From NCBI RefSeq assembly GCF_036227205.1, contig NZ_CP109442.1, forward strand, positions 2,976,001 to 3,040,000: a stretch of DNA of 64,000 nucleotides, written 5' to 3'. Source of the stretch: Amycolatopsis sp. NBC_01480 (GTDB lineage: Bacteria > Actinomycetota > Actinomycetes > Mycobacteriales > Pseudonocardiaceae). This document shows, in pieces, positions 25,371 to 33,676 of this stretch. Under the pieces are notes generated by a model. The model ran no database searches, had not been told where the DNA came from, and saw nothing but the letters and a program-made list of their open reading frames with translations. Position 1 is the stretch's first letter. Every line of letters starts with the position of its first letter. Both the position numbers and the translations under genes were made by a program.

Positions 25371-26114
25371 TCAGCGTCCTCCGCCGACTTCGAGCACCGC
25401 GCCCGCGGTGAACGAGGCCGCCGGCGACAGCAGCCACAGCACCGCTTCGGCGATCTCGTCCGGCTCGCCCGGGCGGCCCATCGGGATGCCGGGAGCCAGG
25501 CGTTGCAGCCGGTCCGGCATCCCCGCGGCCGCGTGCAGGCCGGTGGCGACCAGGCCCGGCGCGACGGCGTTCACGCGCACCCCCTCGGCGGCGACCTCCT
25601 GCGCCAGGCCGAAGGTGAGCGTGTCGACCGCCGCCTTCGACGCCGCGTAGTGCACCCACTCGCCGGCCGAGCCGGTGCGCGCCGCGGTCGAGGAGATGTT
25701 CACGATGGCGCCGCCGGGTCCGCCGTACTTCGTCGACAGCCGCCGCACGGCCTCGCGGCAGCACAGGAACACCCCGCCGACGTTGACCTCCAGCACCCGC
25801 CGCACGGTGGCCGCGGACTGCTCGTCCAGCCGTCCCGGCGTGTTGCCCGTGATCGCGGCGTTGTTGACCACCCCGGCCAGCGAGCCCACCTCACCGGCGA
25901 CGCCGAACAGCTTGCGGACCTGCCGCTCGTCGGCCACGTCCGCACGCACGCACAACGCCTTCTGGCCCAGCTCGCGCACGCGGTGCACCACGCGCTCGGC
26001 CGGCTCGGAGTCGCCGGAGTAGTTGACCACCACGTCGTACCCGCGCCGGGCGGCCAGCTCGCAGACGGACGCGCCGACGCCCCGGCTCCCGCCGGTGACG
26101 ACCAGGACGCTCAC
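25371..26114 (-). CDS. SDR family oxidoreductase, last gene of the sugar operon
   Basis: A 247-aa classical SDR with TGGSRGVGAS near residue 8, NNAA near 87, catalytic Ser in NISSTAAR near 139 and YAASK near 156, plus the C-terminal PMGRPGEPDEIAEAVLWLLS typical of sugar and polyol dehydrogenases of this class. GTG 26114 overlaps the kinase stop (GTGA), coupling it to the upstream sugar uptake genes. Its likely role is oxidation or reduction of the imported sugar or its derivative. Confidence 0.9.
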   Translation of the reverse strand: MSVLVVTGGSRGVGASVCELAARRGYDVVVNYSGDSEPAERVVHRVRELGQKALCVRADVADERQVRKLFGVAGEVGSLAGVVNNAAITGNTPGRLDEQSAATVRRVLEVNVGGVFLCCREAVRRLSTKYGGPGGAIVNISSTAARTGSAGEWVHYAASKAAVDTLTFGLAQEVAAEGVRVNAVAPGLVATGLHAAAGMPDRLQRLAPGIPMGRPGEPDEIAEAVLWLLSPAASFTAGAVLEVGGGR

Positions 26115-26746
26115 AGGGCGAAGTTCACCAGTGGGAGGTTCTCCAGCACGAGGTCGGCGCGGTCGCGGGTGCTCGAGATGAGGTCGGCGTTGCGCTGGTC
26201 GGAGCCGAGCGCGCGCTGCCGGGCCTCGACCAGTGACCGGCCGTAACGGCGGTGGCGCGAAACCAGCCGCTCGATCCGCTCGGGCTCGTCCGGCGCCAGG
26301 TACCAGGCCTCGGTGAGGTGCTGGCGGACGCCGCTCCACGGGTCGTCCGGCAGCAGCAGGTAGTTGCCCTCCGTGATGACCAGCTGGACCTCGGGCGCGA
26401 CCGGGACCGCGCCCGCGATCGGCTCCTCGATCTCCCGGCGGAACTCCGGCGCGTAGACCGTCTCGTTGCCGTCCGCGAGCCGGCGGATCAGGTGGACGTA
26501 CCCGGCCGCGTCGAACGTGTCGGGCGCGCCCTTGCGGTCGGTGCGGCCGAGCCGCCGCAGCTCCACCTGCGCGAGGTGGAAGCCGTCCATGCCGACGACG
26601 GCGGCCCGCGAGCCGAGCGCGTTGGCGATCGCCCAGGCCAGCGTGGTCTTGCCGGACGCCGGCGCGCCGATGATGCCCAGCACGGAACGCTGCCGCGGCT
26701 TGGCGAGCCCCTCGGCCCGTGTCAGGAGGTCCTCGAACGCCGTCAT
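26111..26746 (-). CDS. Nucleoside/nucleotide kinase family protein, FrcK-like
   Basis: A 211-aa P-loop kinase resembling the phosphoribulokinase/uridine kinase group and FrcK encoded with rhizobial fructose transporters. The Walker A motif is GAPASGKTTL near residue 27, followed by VVGMDGFHL (acceptor-site Asp, about 50) and VITEGNYLLL (Walker B-like, about 121). The C-terminal RHRRYGRS is typical of this subfamily. Start ATG 26746 overlaps the PfkB stop (ATGA) and follows aaagggag. The phosphorylated substrate is not known with certainty in this family. Confidence 0.85.
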   Translation of the reverse strand: MTAFEDLLTRAEGLAKPRQRSVLGIIGAPASGKTTLAWAIANALGSRAAVVGMDGFHLAQVELRRLGRTDRKGAPDTFDAAGYVHLIRRLADGNETVYAPEFRREIEEPIAGAVPVAPEVQLVITEGNYLLLPDDPWSGVRQHLTEAWYLAPDEPERIERLVSRHRRYGRSLVEARQRALGSDQRNADLISSTRDRADLVLENLPLVNFAL

Positions 26747-27597
26747 CGCACTCCCTTTCCCAGCTCCCTGATCGCGGCCGTCCACGACCTCGGCCCCACG
26801 TGGCGGACGCGCTCGGCGGCCACCTCGTTCGCGTGCCGGACCCAGCCGGCCACGTCGTTTCCCAGGCCTGCCACCGCGAAGGCGAGCGCGCCGTGCCAGA
26901 CGTCGCCTGCCCCCAGTGTGTCCCGCGCGGCGACCGCGGGGACAGCCACCGCACCCGAGTCTTCCCCAGCACTCCAGCGCACCGGATCCGGGCCCGCCGT
27001 CGTGATCACCACAGGCACCCCGCGCTCGGCCAGGCTCGGCCCCCGAGCGCGGAAGTGCGCGGAGCACGCGGCGACGTCGACCAACGGGAGCAGCTCGTCC
27101 AGCACCGGTTTCCAGCTGCCCGCGTCCAGGACCACCGGCACGCCCCGCTCCTTCGCGGCGCGCGCGGTCTTCAGCGCCAACGCGGGGTGGTGGCCGTCGA
27201 CGAGCACGGCGCCGACGCCGTCGAGATCAGGCTCGGGGGCGGGGAAATCGGCCTGCGCGGCGGCATTGCGCGAGACGACCGTTCGCTCCCCGTCGTGGTC
27301 ACGGACGGCGACCGCGCTCACGGCCGGCGGCGTCGCCAGACCGGGCGCGAGGTCGACAACACGGACCCCGCACGTGGCGAGGTCCGCGCGGGCGAGTGCG
27401 GCCAGCGGGTGCGCGCCGAGCACCGTCACGAGGGTCGCCTCGGCGCCGAGCGCGGCCACGGTCACCGCGGCGTTCGTCGCGGGCCCACCGGCCGCGACGT
27501 CCACCCCGAGTGACTGCACCTTCTCGCCCGGCGCCGGGAAATCGGCGACCCGCTGGACGACGTCGACGGTGCACAGGCCCGCCAGCAGCACTCTCAC
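26743..27597 (-). CDS. PfkB-family carbohydrate kinase
   Basis: A 284-aa ribokinase-like sugar kinase. The N-terminal substrate motif is DVAAGGPATNAAV near residues 34-46, and the C-terminal PfkB signature DTLGAGDVWHGALA near 238-251 carries the catalytic Asp. It starts with GTG 27597, one base after the transporter ATPase stop, and ends inside the FrcK-like gene start. In this operon it should phosphorylate the imported sugar, plausibly fructose or ribose (inference from neighbours). Confidence 0.9.
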   Translation of the reverse strand: MRVLLAGLCTVDVVQRVADFPAPGEKVQSLGVDVAAGGPATNAAVTVAALGAEATLVTVLGAHPLAALARADLATCGVRVVDLAPGLATPPAVSAVAVRDHDGERTVVSRNAAAQADFPAPEPDLDGVGAVLVDGHHPALALKTARAAKERGVPVVLDAGSWKPVLDELLPLVDVAACSAHFRARGPSLAERGVPVVITTAGPDPVRWSAGEDSGAVAVPAVAARDTLGAGDVWHGALAFAVAGLGNDVAGWVRHANEVAAERVRHVGPRSWTAAIRELGKGVR

Positions 27598-27598
27598 C

Positions 27599-28423
27599 TC
27601 AGGTCAGCCCGGCGTGCGTGGTGGCCGCGACCTCGGCCACCTCACCGTTCTCGTCGAGCCGAAGCGCGCCGGTCAGCAGGCCGACGACCTGGTTCATGGT
27701 GTGCGTCTTCGGGGAGACCAGCGCGACCCGCTTGCCGAGCCGGTGCACGTGGATCCGGTCCGCGATGTCGAACACGTGCGGCATGTTGTGGCTGATCAGC
27801 ACCACGGGCAGGCCGCGGTCGCGGATGCGCCCGATCAGCTCCAGCACCTTCGCCGACTCCGCGACGCCCAGCGCGGCCGTCGGCTCGTCCATGATCACGG
27901 CCTTGGTGCCGAACGCCGCCGCGCGCGCGACCGCGACACCCTGGCGCTGCCCGCCGGAAAGCGTCTCCACGGCCTGCGTGATCGACTTGACCTGGATGCC
28001 CAGCTCGTCCAGGATCCGCTGCGCCTCGGTGCGCATCTCGGCGGTGTCGAGCTTGCGCGCCAGCAGGCCGAACGGCCCGGCGCGGCGCTTTTCCCGGCCC
28101 AGGAACATGTTCGACGCGATGTCCAGCGCCGGCGCCACGGCCAGGTCCTGGTACACCGTCTCGATCCCGTAGTGCCGGGCGTCCAGCGGGGTCTTGAAGT
28201 GGACGGTCTTGCCGTCCACCTTGATCTCGCCGGCGTCCGGGACCAGCGCCCCGGACAGCGCCTTGATCAGGCTGGACTTGCCGGCGCCGTTGTCGCCGAC
28301 CACGGCGAGCACCTCGCCCGGGTACAGGTCGAAGTCGGCGCCGTCGATCGCGGTCACCCGGCCGTAGCGCTTCACCAGGCCGCGGGCCGACAGCGTGGTT
28401 TCCTTGACAGTCTCGGAAGTCAT
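27599..28423 (-). CDS. frcA: Sugar ABC transporter ATP-binding protein, FrcA-like
   Basis: A 274-aa single ATPase domain with Walker A GDNGAGKSSL near residue 43, the Q-loop YQD near 91, signature LSGGQRQG near 148, Walker B VIMDEPTAAL near 169 and the H-loop SHNM near 201. A single ATPase half rather than the double RbsA type is characteristic of the Frc fructose systems. ATG 28423 overlaps the permease stop. The symbol is by resemblance; transport of fructose, ribose or mannose cannot be told apart here. Confidence 0.85.
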   Translation of the reverse strand: MTSETVKETTLSARGLVKRYGRVTAIDGADFDLYPGEVLAVVGDNGAGKSSLIKALSGALVPDAGEIKVDGKTVHFKTPLDARHYGIETVYQDLAVAPALDIASNMFLGREKRRAGPFGLLARKLDTAEMRTEAQRILDELGIQVKSITQAVETLSGGQRQGVAVARAAAFGTKAVIMDEPTAALGVAESAKVLELIGRIRDRGLPVVLISHNMPHVFDIADRIHVHRLGKRVALVSPKTHTMNQVVGLLTGALRLDENGEVAEVAATTHAGLT

Positions 28424-29415
28424 GACTGCTGCTGCCTCCGTGCGATCCGGTCCACGACCACCGCGACGATCAGCAGCGCGCCGGTCGCGAGGTCCTGGTA
28501 GTTGCCGTCCACGCCCATCTGCGTCAGCCCCGAGCGCAGCACCGCCACGACCAGCGCGCCGAACAGGGTGCCGAGCACCGAGCCGCGGCCGCCGAACAGG
28601 CTGGTGCCGCCCAGCACCACGGCGGTGATGGAGTCGAGGTTGCCGAGCTGGAACTGGTTCGGGTCGGCGTTCGGCGTGCGGCCGAGCGCCTGCCACGCGG
28701 CGATGCCGAAGCACACGCCCGCGACGACGTACACGGAGATCACCGTGCGGTTGACCTTGATCCCGGACAGCCGCGCGGACTCCGGCGCGTTGCCCACGGC
28801 GTAGACGTGCTTGCCCCACGCGGTTTTCGTGAGCGCGTACCAGACGATCAGGAACATGATCAGCGCGAGCGTCATGCCGTAGGTGATCGGGATGCCGCCG
28901 AAGAGGTAGCGCTTGGTGCCGAGCCATTGCAGCAGCCCGTCGGTCACCGGCACGGCCTGGCCGCCCGCGATCAGCTTCGCCACGGCGGTCAGCCCGGTGA
29001 ACGTGCCGAGCGTGATGATGAAGGCGGGCAGCTTGATCCGCGTCGCCAGCGTGCCGATGAACAGGCCGACCACCACGGTCAGGATCACGCCCACGACCAG
29101 GGCGAAGAAGCCGTTCGAGCCCGCCGCGGCCAGTTTCGCCATCACCAGCGTGGCCACGACCATCGACGAGGCGTTGGACAGGTCGATGCCGGCGATCAGG
29201 ATGATCAGCGTCTGGCCCAGCGCCAACGTGCCGACGACCAGCGACTGCTGGACCACTGTGGACAGATTGTCGAGGTCGAAGAACGTGTCCGTGGCAAGGG
29301 AAAACACCACGATGGCCACGATCAGCGCCAGCGCGGGGCCCACGGCCGGGGCCCGGAGGAGGAACTCGCCGAGCGACTCGCGCTCACGGTTCCCGTTCAC
29401 CGTCGCGGTGGTCAT
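28420..29415 (-). CDS. frcC: Sugar ABC transporter permease, FrcC-like
   Basis: A 331-aa permease of the BPD_transp_2 (RbsC/FrcC) family with about 8-10 membrane segments. The family motifs are LIILIAGIDLSNASSMVVA near residues 68-86 and the cytoplasmic coupling loop YAVGNAPESARLSGIKV near 208-224 and VVLGGTSLFGGRGSVLGT near 272. Its start overlaps the binding-protein stop and its end overlaps the ATPase start, so the three transporter proteins are made together. Confidence 0.88.
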   Translation of the reverse strand: MTTATVNGNRERESLGEFLLRAPAVGPALALIVAIVVFSLATDTFFDLDNLSTVVQQSLVVGTLALGQTLIILIAGIDLSNASSMVVATLVMAKLAAAGSNGFFALVVGVILTVVVGLFIGTLATRIKLPAFIITLGTFTGLTAVAKLIAGGQAVPVTDGLLQWLGTKRYLFGGIPITYGMTLALIMFLIVWYALTKTAWGKHVYAVGNAPESARLSGIKVNRTVISVYVVAGVCFGIAAWQALGRTPNADPNQFQLGNLDSITAVVLGGTSLFGGRGSVLGTLFGALVVAVLRSGLTQMGVDGNYQDLATGALLIVAVVVDRIARRQQQS

Positions 29416-30431
29416 TTCGTGCCTCCCCAGCAGTTCTGCAGGCCCCACGCGGTGTTCTGGCTCGGCACGCCGGGCATCGGCTTGTCGGTGATCACGGTGG
29501 ACCCGGTGTTGACGAAGCCGCTCGGCTTCTTGCCGGTCTTGGCGTACTGGACCGCCGCGAGCACGCCCTGCTCGGCCATCTTCTTCGGGAACTGCATGAC
29601 GGTGGCGCCGTACAGGCCGTCCTTGACGTTCTGGACGCCCTCGCAGCCGCCGTCGATCGAGCCCATCACGACCTGCCCGGTCAGCCCGCGGGCCTTGAGC
29701 GCCGCGTACGCGCCGCGGCCCATCGGCTCGTTCATCGAGTAGACCGCGTTGATGTCCGTGGTGCGCTGCAACAGGTTCTCCATGCCCTGCTGCGCCAGGC
29801 TCTGGTCGCCGTTGGCCGCGGTGTGGCCCTTGATCTCCGGCGACGAGTCGGTGAGCCCGATGCCCTTCAGGAACCCGCCGTGGCGCTCGGTGTCGACGGA
29901 GCTGCCCGCGGTGCCGTCGACCATCAGCAGCTTCGGGTCGGTGCCGGCGAGCGCGGCCTTCACGTACGCGCCCTGCTGCTGGCCGGCCGCGAAGTTGTCG
30001 GTCGCGAAGGTGGCGTCGACGGCGTCGGCCGGCTCGGTCGCGGTGTCGAGGGCGATCACCAGGATCCCGGCGTCCCGCGCGTCCTTGATCGCCTTGAGCA
30101 CGCCGGTGGACGAGCTCGGGGTGATCAGGATGGTGTTGACGCCCTGCTGGGTGAGGTTCTCGATCGCGCGGACCTGGCCGTCGTTGTCGCCGTCGAACTG
30201 GCCGGCGAGCGCGCTGAAGTCGGCGCCGTTGGCCTTCGCGGCGGCGCTGGCCGAGTTGCGCAGCTCCACGAAGTACGGGTTGGTGTCGGTCTTGGTGACC
30301 AGGCCGATCTTGGCTTTTCCGCTGCCCGCCGTGGTGGTGCTGCCACCCCAGTGGCGCTCGACGGTGCACCCGGCCGTGCCGACCGCGACCGCGGCCGCCA
30401 GGGCTAGTGCGGTGAGACTGCGCTGTCTCAT
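29412..30431 (-). CDS. frcB: Sugar ABC transporter substrate-binding lipoprotein, FrcB-like
   Basis: A 339-aa periplasmic-binding-protein-fold lipoprotein. The signal peptide ends in the lipobox VGTAGC, with Cys at about residue 20 as the lipid anchor. The type I binding fold (KIGLVTKTDTNPYF, ALDTATEP, SIDGGCEGVQNVKDG) matches ribose/fructose binders, and the C-terminus DKPMPGV...AWGLQNCWG recalls rhizobial FrcB. ATG 30431 is used; the upstream frame runs into the operator. It is the first gene of a six-gene operon facing the LacI gene. Confidence 0.87.
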   Translation of the reverse strand: MRQRSLTALALAAAVAVGTAGCTVERHWGGSTTTAGSGKAKIGLVTKTDTNPYFVELRNSASAAAKANGADFSALAGQFDGDNDGQVRAIENLTQQGVNTILITPSSSTGVLKAIKDARDAGILVIALDTATEPADAVDATFATDNFAAGQQQGAYVKAALAGTDPKLLMVDGTAGSSVDTERHGGFLKGIGLTDSSPEIKGHTAANGDQSLAQQGMENLLQRTTDINAVYSMNEPMGRGAYAALKARGLTGQVVMGSIDGGCEGVQNVKDGLYGATVMQFPKKMAEQGVLAAVQYAKTGKKPSGFVNTGSTVITDKPMPGVPSQNTAWGLQNCWGGTK

Positions 30432-30495
30432 GGAGATGCCCTCCGAAGGTGCGAGGTTGCCGATGGTCGGCAAGATAGACAGACTCAAGGCCTGG

Positions 30496-30521
30496 CGCAA
30501 GCGTTTGCGCAAACGCTTGCG
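30496..30521. promoter_or_regulatory. 26-bp perfect palindrome, LacI-family operator
   Basis: CGCAAGCGTTTGC followed by its exact complement makes a 26-bp palindrome. It contains overlapping LacI-type half-sites (GCAAGCG, GCAAACG) in the 113-bp spacer between frcB (start 30431) and the LacI gene (start 30545). It is well placed to control both directions. Confidence 0.88.
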
Positions 30522-30544
30522 AGTGAACTTGGTGAAGGACTGAC

Positions 30545-31573
30545 ATGCCACAACCCCGCTCCTCCCGGCCGACCCAGCGAGACATCGCGGAGCTGGCCGG
30601 GGTGTCCATCACGACGGTCTCCCACGTCGTCAACGGCACCCGCGCCGTCGCGGAGGACACCAAGGCCGCGGTGCTCCGGGCCATCGAGACCACCGGCTAC
30701 ACCGGCGACGCGATCGCGCGATCCCTGGTCACGGGCGGCACGCGGTCGATCGGGATGGCGATCTCGCTGGTCGCGAACCCGTACTTCGCGGCGTTGATGC
30801 AGGCGATCGAACGGGAGGCGTCGGCGAACGGGTACACCGTCATCCTCGCCGACACCCACGACACCGCGGCCACCGAGCGTGACGTGGTCCGGGCGCTTCG
30901 CTCCCGTCGCGTCGACGGGCTGCTGATCACGCCGGCGCCCGGCGACGGCTCGGTGATCGGCGAGCTGGTCTCGCTCGACGTGCCCACGGTGCTGATCGAC
31001 CGGCTCGCCACCCGCGGCGACGTCGACCAGGTCGGCGCCGAGAACATCCAGGCGACGTCGGCGCTCACGGCCCATCTGGCGTCGCTCGGGCACCGGCGGA
31101 TCGGCATGATCAGCGGCGTTCCCGGGCTGACCACTTCGGAGGAGCGGGTGCTCGGCTACCGGCTGGGGCTGGGCCGCTCCGGGCTGACCTGGTCGCCGGA
31201 CCTGGTGGCGTGCGGGCATTCCGCGCGTGAGGGCGGGGCGCTGGCGCTGAGCACCCTGCTCGCGCTGCCCGAGCCGCCGACCGCGCTGGTGGTGGCCAAC
31301 GACAGCATGATGGTCGGCGTTCTGCACGAGGCCCGGCGGCGCGGGCTGCGGATCGGCCGCGACCTGCCGGTGGTGGTCTACGACGAGGTCGAGTGGGCCG
31401 ATCTGGTCGACCCGCCGCTGACCACGATGGCGCAGCCGATCGAGGACATCGGGCGCCAGGCCGTGCGGCTGCTGCTGGCCCGGCTGGCCGACCCGGCGCG
31501 GGCCGCGGAAACCGTCCGGCTGCCGCCGACGCTGCGGCATCGGAGGTCGTGCGGCTGCCCGGAAGTGGCCTAG
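30545..31573 (+). CDS. LacI family repressor of the frc-like operon
   Basis: A 342-aa LacI/GalR regulator. The N-terminal helix-turn-helix and hinge are intact (RDIAELAGVSITTVSHVVNG, residues about 13-32, followed by RSLVTGGTRSIGM). The sugar-binding core (AISLVANPYFAALMQAIE...) runs to the C-terminus, which ends RRSCGC. It is divergent from the frc-like operon across a 26-bp palindromic operator and should derepress on the imported sugar or its phosphate. Confidence 0.94.
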   Translation: MPQPRSSRPTQRDIAELAGVSITTVSHVVNGTRAVAEDTKAAVLRAIETTGYTGDAIARSLVTGGTRSIGMAISLVANPYFAALMQAIEREASANGYTVILADTHDTAATERDVVRALRSRRVDGLLITPAPGDGSVIGELVSLDVPTVLIDRLATRGDVDQVGAENIQATSALTAHLASLGHRRIGMISGVPGLTTSEERVLGYRLGLGRSGLTWSPDLVACGHSAREGGALALSTLLALPEPPTALVVANDSMMVGVLHEARRRGLRIGRDLPVVVYDEVEWADLVDPPLTTMAQPIEDIGRQAVRLLLARLADPARAAETVRLPPTLRHRRSCGCPEVA

Positions 31574-31680
31574 CCGTTCACTCGGACTGGTGAACCTGAG
31601 CAAGTCGGCCGTTCTGACGTCCCGGCGGGGCCCGGCCAGAGGTTACCGTTGGGTAGGTAACTACTACGAGAGCACGGGAA

Positions 31681-32547
31681 ATGACCGCTCTGGCGCCGGA
31701 GATGCCCCTCTGGACCCCACCGGTGACGCGCCGGTTCGGGGTGGCCATGGGTATGCACGCGAGCCCGTACTCGGGTGAGCTGCTGCGGGCCATGCGGGCG
31801 GCCGCCGCGCGGACGGGCTGCGACCTCGTGCTCGCCGACACCCGCGACGTCGTCAGCGAAGAGGCCGCGGTGGTGCGCGCGCTCGGGGCCGATCGCCTCG
31901 ACGGCGTCCTGCTGGTCCCGGCGCCGGGCGACGACGCGGTGATCAACGGGCTGGTGCGCACGGGCGTGCCCACGGTGCTGGTCGACCGGATCGCCGGCCG
32001 CAACGACGTCGACCAGGTCGGCTCGGAGAACATCCAGGCCGTTTCGGCGCTGGTGCAGCACCTGGCCGGACGGCGGCACCGCCGCATCGCGATGATCACC
32101 GGCGAAGAGGGCGCGACGGTCAGCGAGGAGCGCGCGCTCGGCTACCGGCTCGGCATCGGCCGCGCGGGCCTGCGGTTCAACTCCGAACTGGTGGCCTGCG
32201 GCATGTCCTCACCCGGCGGCGCGGCCCGCGCGGCCGCCCGCCTCCTCGACGGCTGGCCCTCCCCGTCCGCGATCGTGGTCGGCGGCGAGTCGATGCTCAT
32301 CGGCGTCCAGTGGGAGGCCCACCGCCGCGGCATCCGCATCGGGTCCGAGCTGGCGGTCGTCGGTTACGGAGACATGGAGTGGGCCCGCACGGTCTCACCC
32401 GCCGTGACCACGATGGCGCAGCCGATCGCGGAGATCGGGCGGAAGGCTGTGGAGCTGCTGCTTTCCCGGGTGACTGACGGGAGCCGCCGGCCTGAGGCGG
32501 TACGGCTCGCGCCGCGCTTCCTGCACGGCGCTTCTTGCGGCTGCTGA
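31681..32547 (+). CDS. LacI-like sugar-sensing protein lacking the DNA-binding domain
   Basis: A 288-aa protein aligned along its whole length with the core of the preceding LacI protein (RRFGVAMGMHASPYSGELL, DRLDGVLLVPAPGDDAVI, DVDQVGSENIQA, AIVVGGESMLIGVQ, TTMAQPIAEIGRKAVELLLSR, ending ASCGC). The usual 55-60-residue helix-turn-helix and hinge are absent; only about 17 unrelated residues precede the core. ATG 31681 follows acgagag. The 107-bp gap upstream contains no helix-turn-helix coding in any frame that I can see. It could heterodimerise with the full repressor and modulate it (inference). Confidence 0.8.
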   Translation: MTALAPEMPLWTPPVTRRFGVAMGMHASPYSGELLRAMRAAAARTGCDLVLADTRDVVSEEAAVVRALGADRLDGVLLVPAPGDDAVINGLVRTGVPTVLVDRIAGRNDVDQVGSENIQAVSALVQHLAGRRHRRIAMITGEEGATVSEERALGYRLGIGRAGLRFNSELVACGMSSPGGAARAAARLLDGWPSPSAIVVGGESMLIGVQWEAHRRGIRIGSELAVVGYGDMEWARTVSPAVTTMAQPIAEIGRKAVELLLSRVTDGSRRPEAVRLAPRFLHGASCGC

Positions 32548-32551
32548 ACAG

Positions 32552-32597
32552 CTCGTGAGTCTTCAGGACGGTTCTAACCGTCATGAACACTCACGAG
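32552..32597. terminator. 46-bp palindromic element, copy 3
   Basis: It has the same ends and core as copy 1, with a variable arm TCTTCAG facing ATGAACA, giving two mismatched pairs. It begins 5 bp after the HTH-less LacI stop and 5 bp before the end of the convergent GH76 gene. Confidence 0.78.
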
Positions 32598-32601
32598 TCC
32601 T

Positions 32602-33624
32602 TCAGGCCAGCGTGGCGGCGGCCTCCAGGAGCATCCACGCTCCAGTTTGGACAGACAGGTCACGCTCTGGCGCGTCCGCGGCCAGCGGCAGTGACGGCGC
32701 CGGCCTAGACCATTCCGCGCTGAACAGCGGGCCACCCAACGCATCCGTCGCCCCGGACCAGCAAGCCTCAGCCGAGGTCAACACCAGCTCGCGGGCCGTG
32801 GACGCCTCCGGGTCGGGCAGCTTGGACGCCGCGAGGGCCAGGTAACGGGCCAAAATGGCAGCGAAAAGGCCACCATCCCCACCGTTCTGGCCGCGCAGGA
32901 CGCCACCTGGCGCCAGGTGCTCGGCGACGGCTCGGATGGTGCGCGCGGCGTCCTCCGGCTCGGACTGTTCCAGGCAGGCACCCAGGTAAACGCCCTGGCA
33001 GTAGGTGAAAATGTGCTTGGCCAGCTCGCCGGTGTCGGCGTTGATGCCGTCCCAGACCAGGCCGCTGGCCGGGTCGACCAGGGTGTCGCTGAGCCAGTCC
33101 GTCATCTCGCGGGCGCGGGCGGCGTCGCCCTGGCGGGCGTGGAAGATGGCGGCCGGGCCGTTCGCCGGCGCGTTCTTGAAACGGTCCCCGCGACGCCACC
33201 AGATGCCGCCACCGGCCTCGGCCGTCCAGCCTTCGTGGAGCTGGGCGTCGATCGCAGTCAGAGCCGTGTCCACATCAGACAGTCCCAGCGCGCGGACCCG
33301 TTGCAGGGCAAGGCCCAGCCACGCGATGTCGTCGTAGTACTCGTTGGTCCAGCGGCCGAAATTGCGAGAGCGCACCGACGTGACGAACCGGCCGATCAGC
33401 TCCTCCCGCTCGATCGACGGTGTACGCAGCTGGGCGTCGACCAGGGTGTCCAGCAGGTGCGCCTGCCACCAGTAGTTCCAGTGCCAGTGCAGCCGCTGCC
33501 CGAGGCTCGGCGGCCACCCGCTGCGGCCCAGCACGGTCCCCGGCCGGCCCCAGACCCGGCGCAGGTGCCGGGTGCACACGGCCCGCTCGGCGGCGGCCGC
33601 ACGATCAGCCCAGTCAACGGTCAT
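32602..33624 (-). CDS. Glycoside hydrolase family 76-like protein
   Basis: A 340-aa (alpha/alpha)6-barrel protein of the GH76 type (endo-alpha-1,6-mannanase family). The tandem catalytic aspartates appear in NEYYDDIAWLGLA near residue 97, with HWHWNYWWQAHLLDTLVDA near 46-64 and GGIWWRR near 138. There is no signal peptide, so it is predicted to be intracellular, which differs from secreted mannanases. The substrate might be an alpha-mannoside or capsular/lipomannan fragment. ATG 33624 is the start. Confidence 0.82.
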   Translation of the reverse strand: MTVDWADRAAAAERAVCTRHLRRVWGRPGTVLGRSGWPPSLGQRLHWHWNYWWQAHLLDTLVDAQLRTPSIEREELIGRFVTSVRSRNFGRWTNEYYDDIAWLGLALQRVRALGLSDVDTALTAIDAQLHEGWTAEAGGGIWWRRGDRFKNAPANGPAAIFHARQGDAARAREMTDWLSDTLVDPASGLVWDGINADTGELAKHIFTYCQGVYLGACLEQSEPEDAARTIRAVAEHLAPGGVLRGQNGGDGGLFAAILARYLALAASKLPDPEASTARELVLTSAEACWSGATDALGGPLFSAEWSRPAPSLPLAADAPERDLSVQTGAWMLLEAAATLA

Positions 33625-33676
33625 CCCACGATGATGCCCCGTCCCCCGGCCGCGCGCACTCGGTCCTTTGTGGAAC

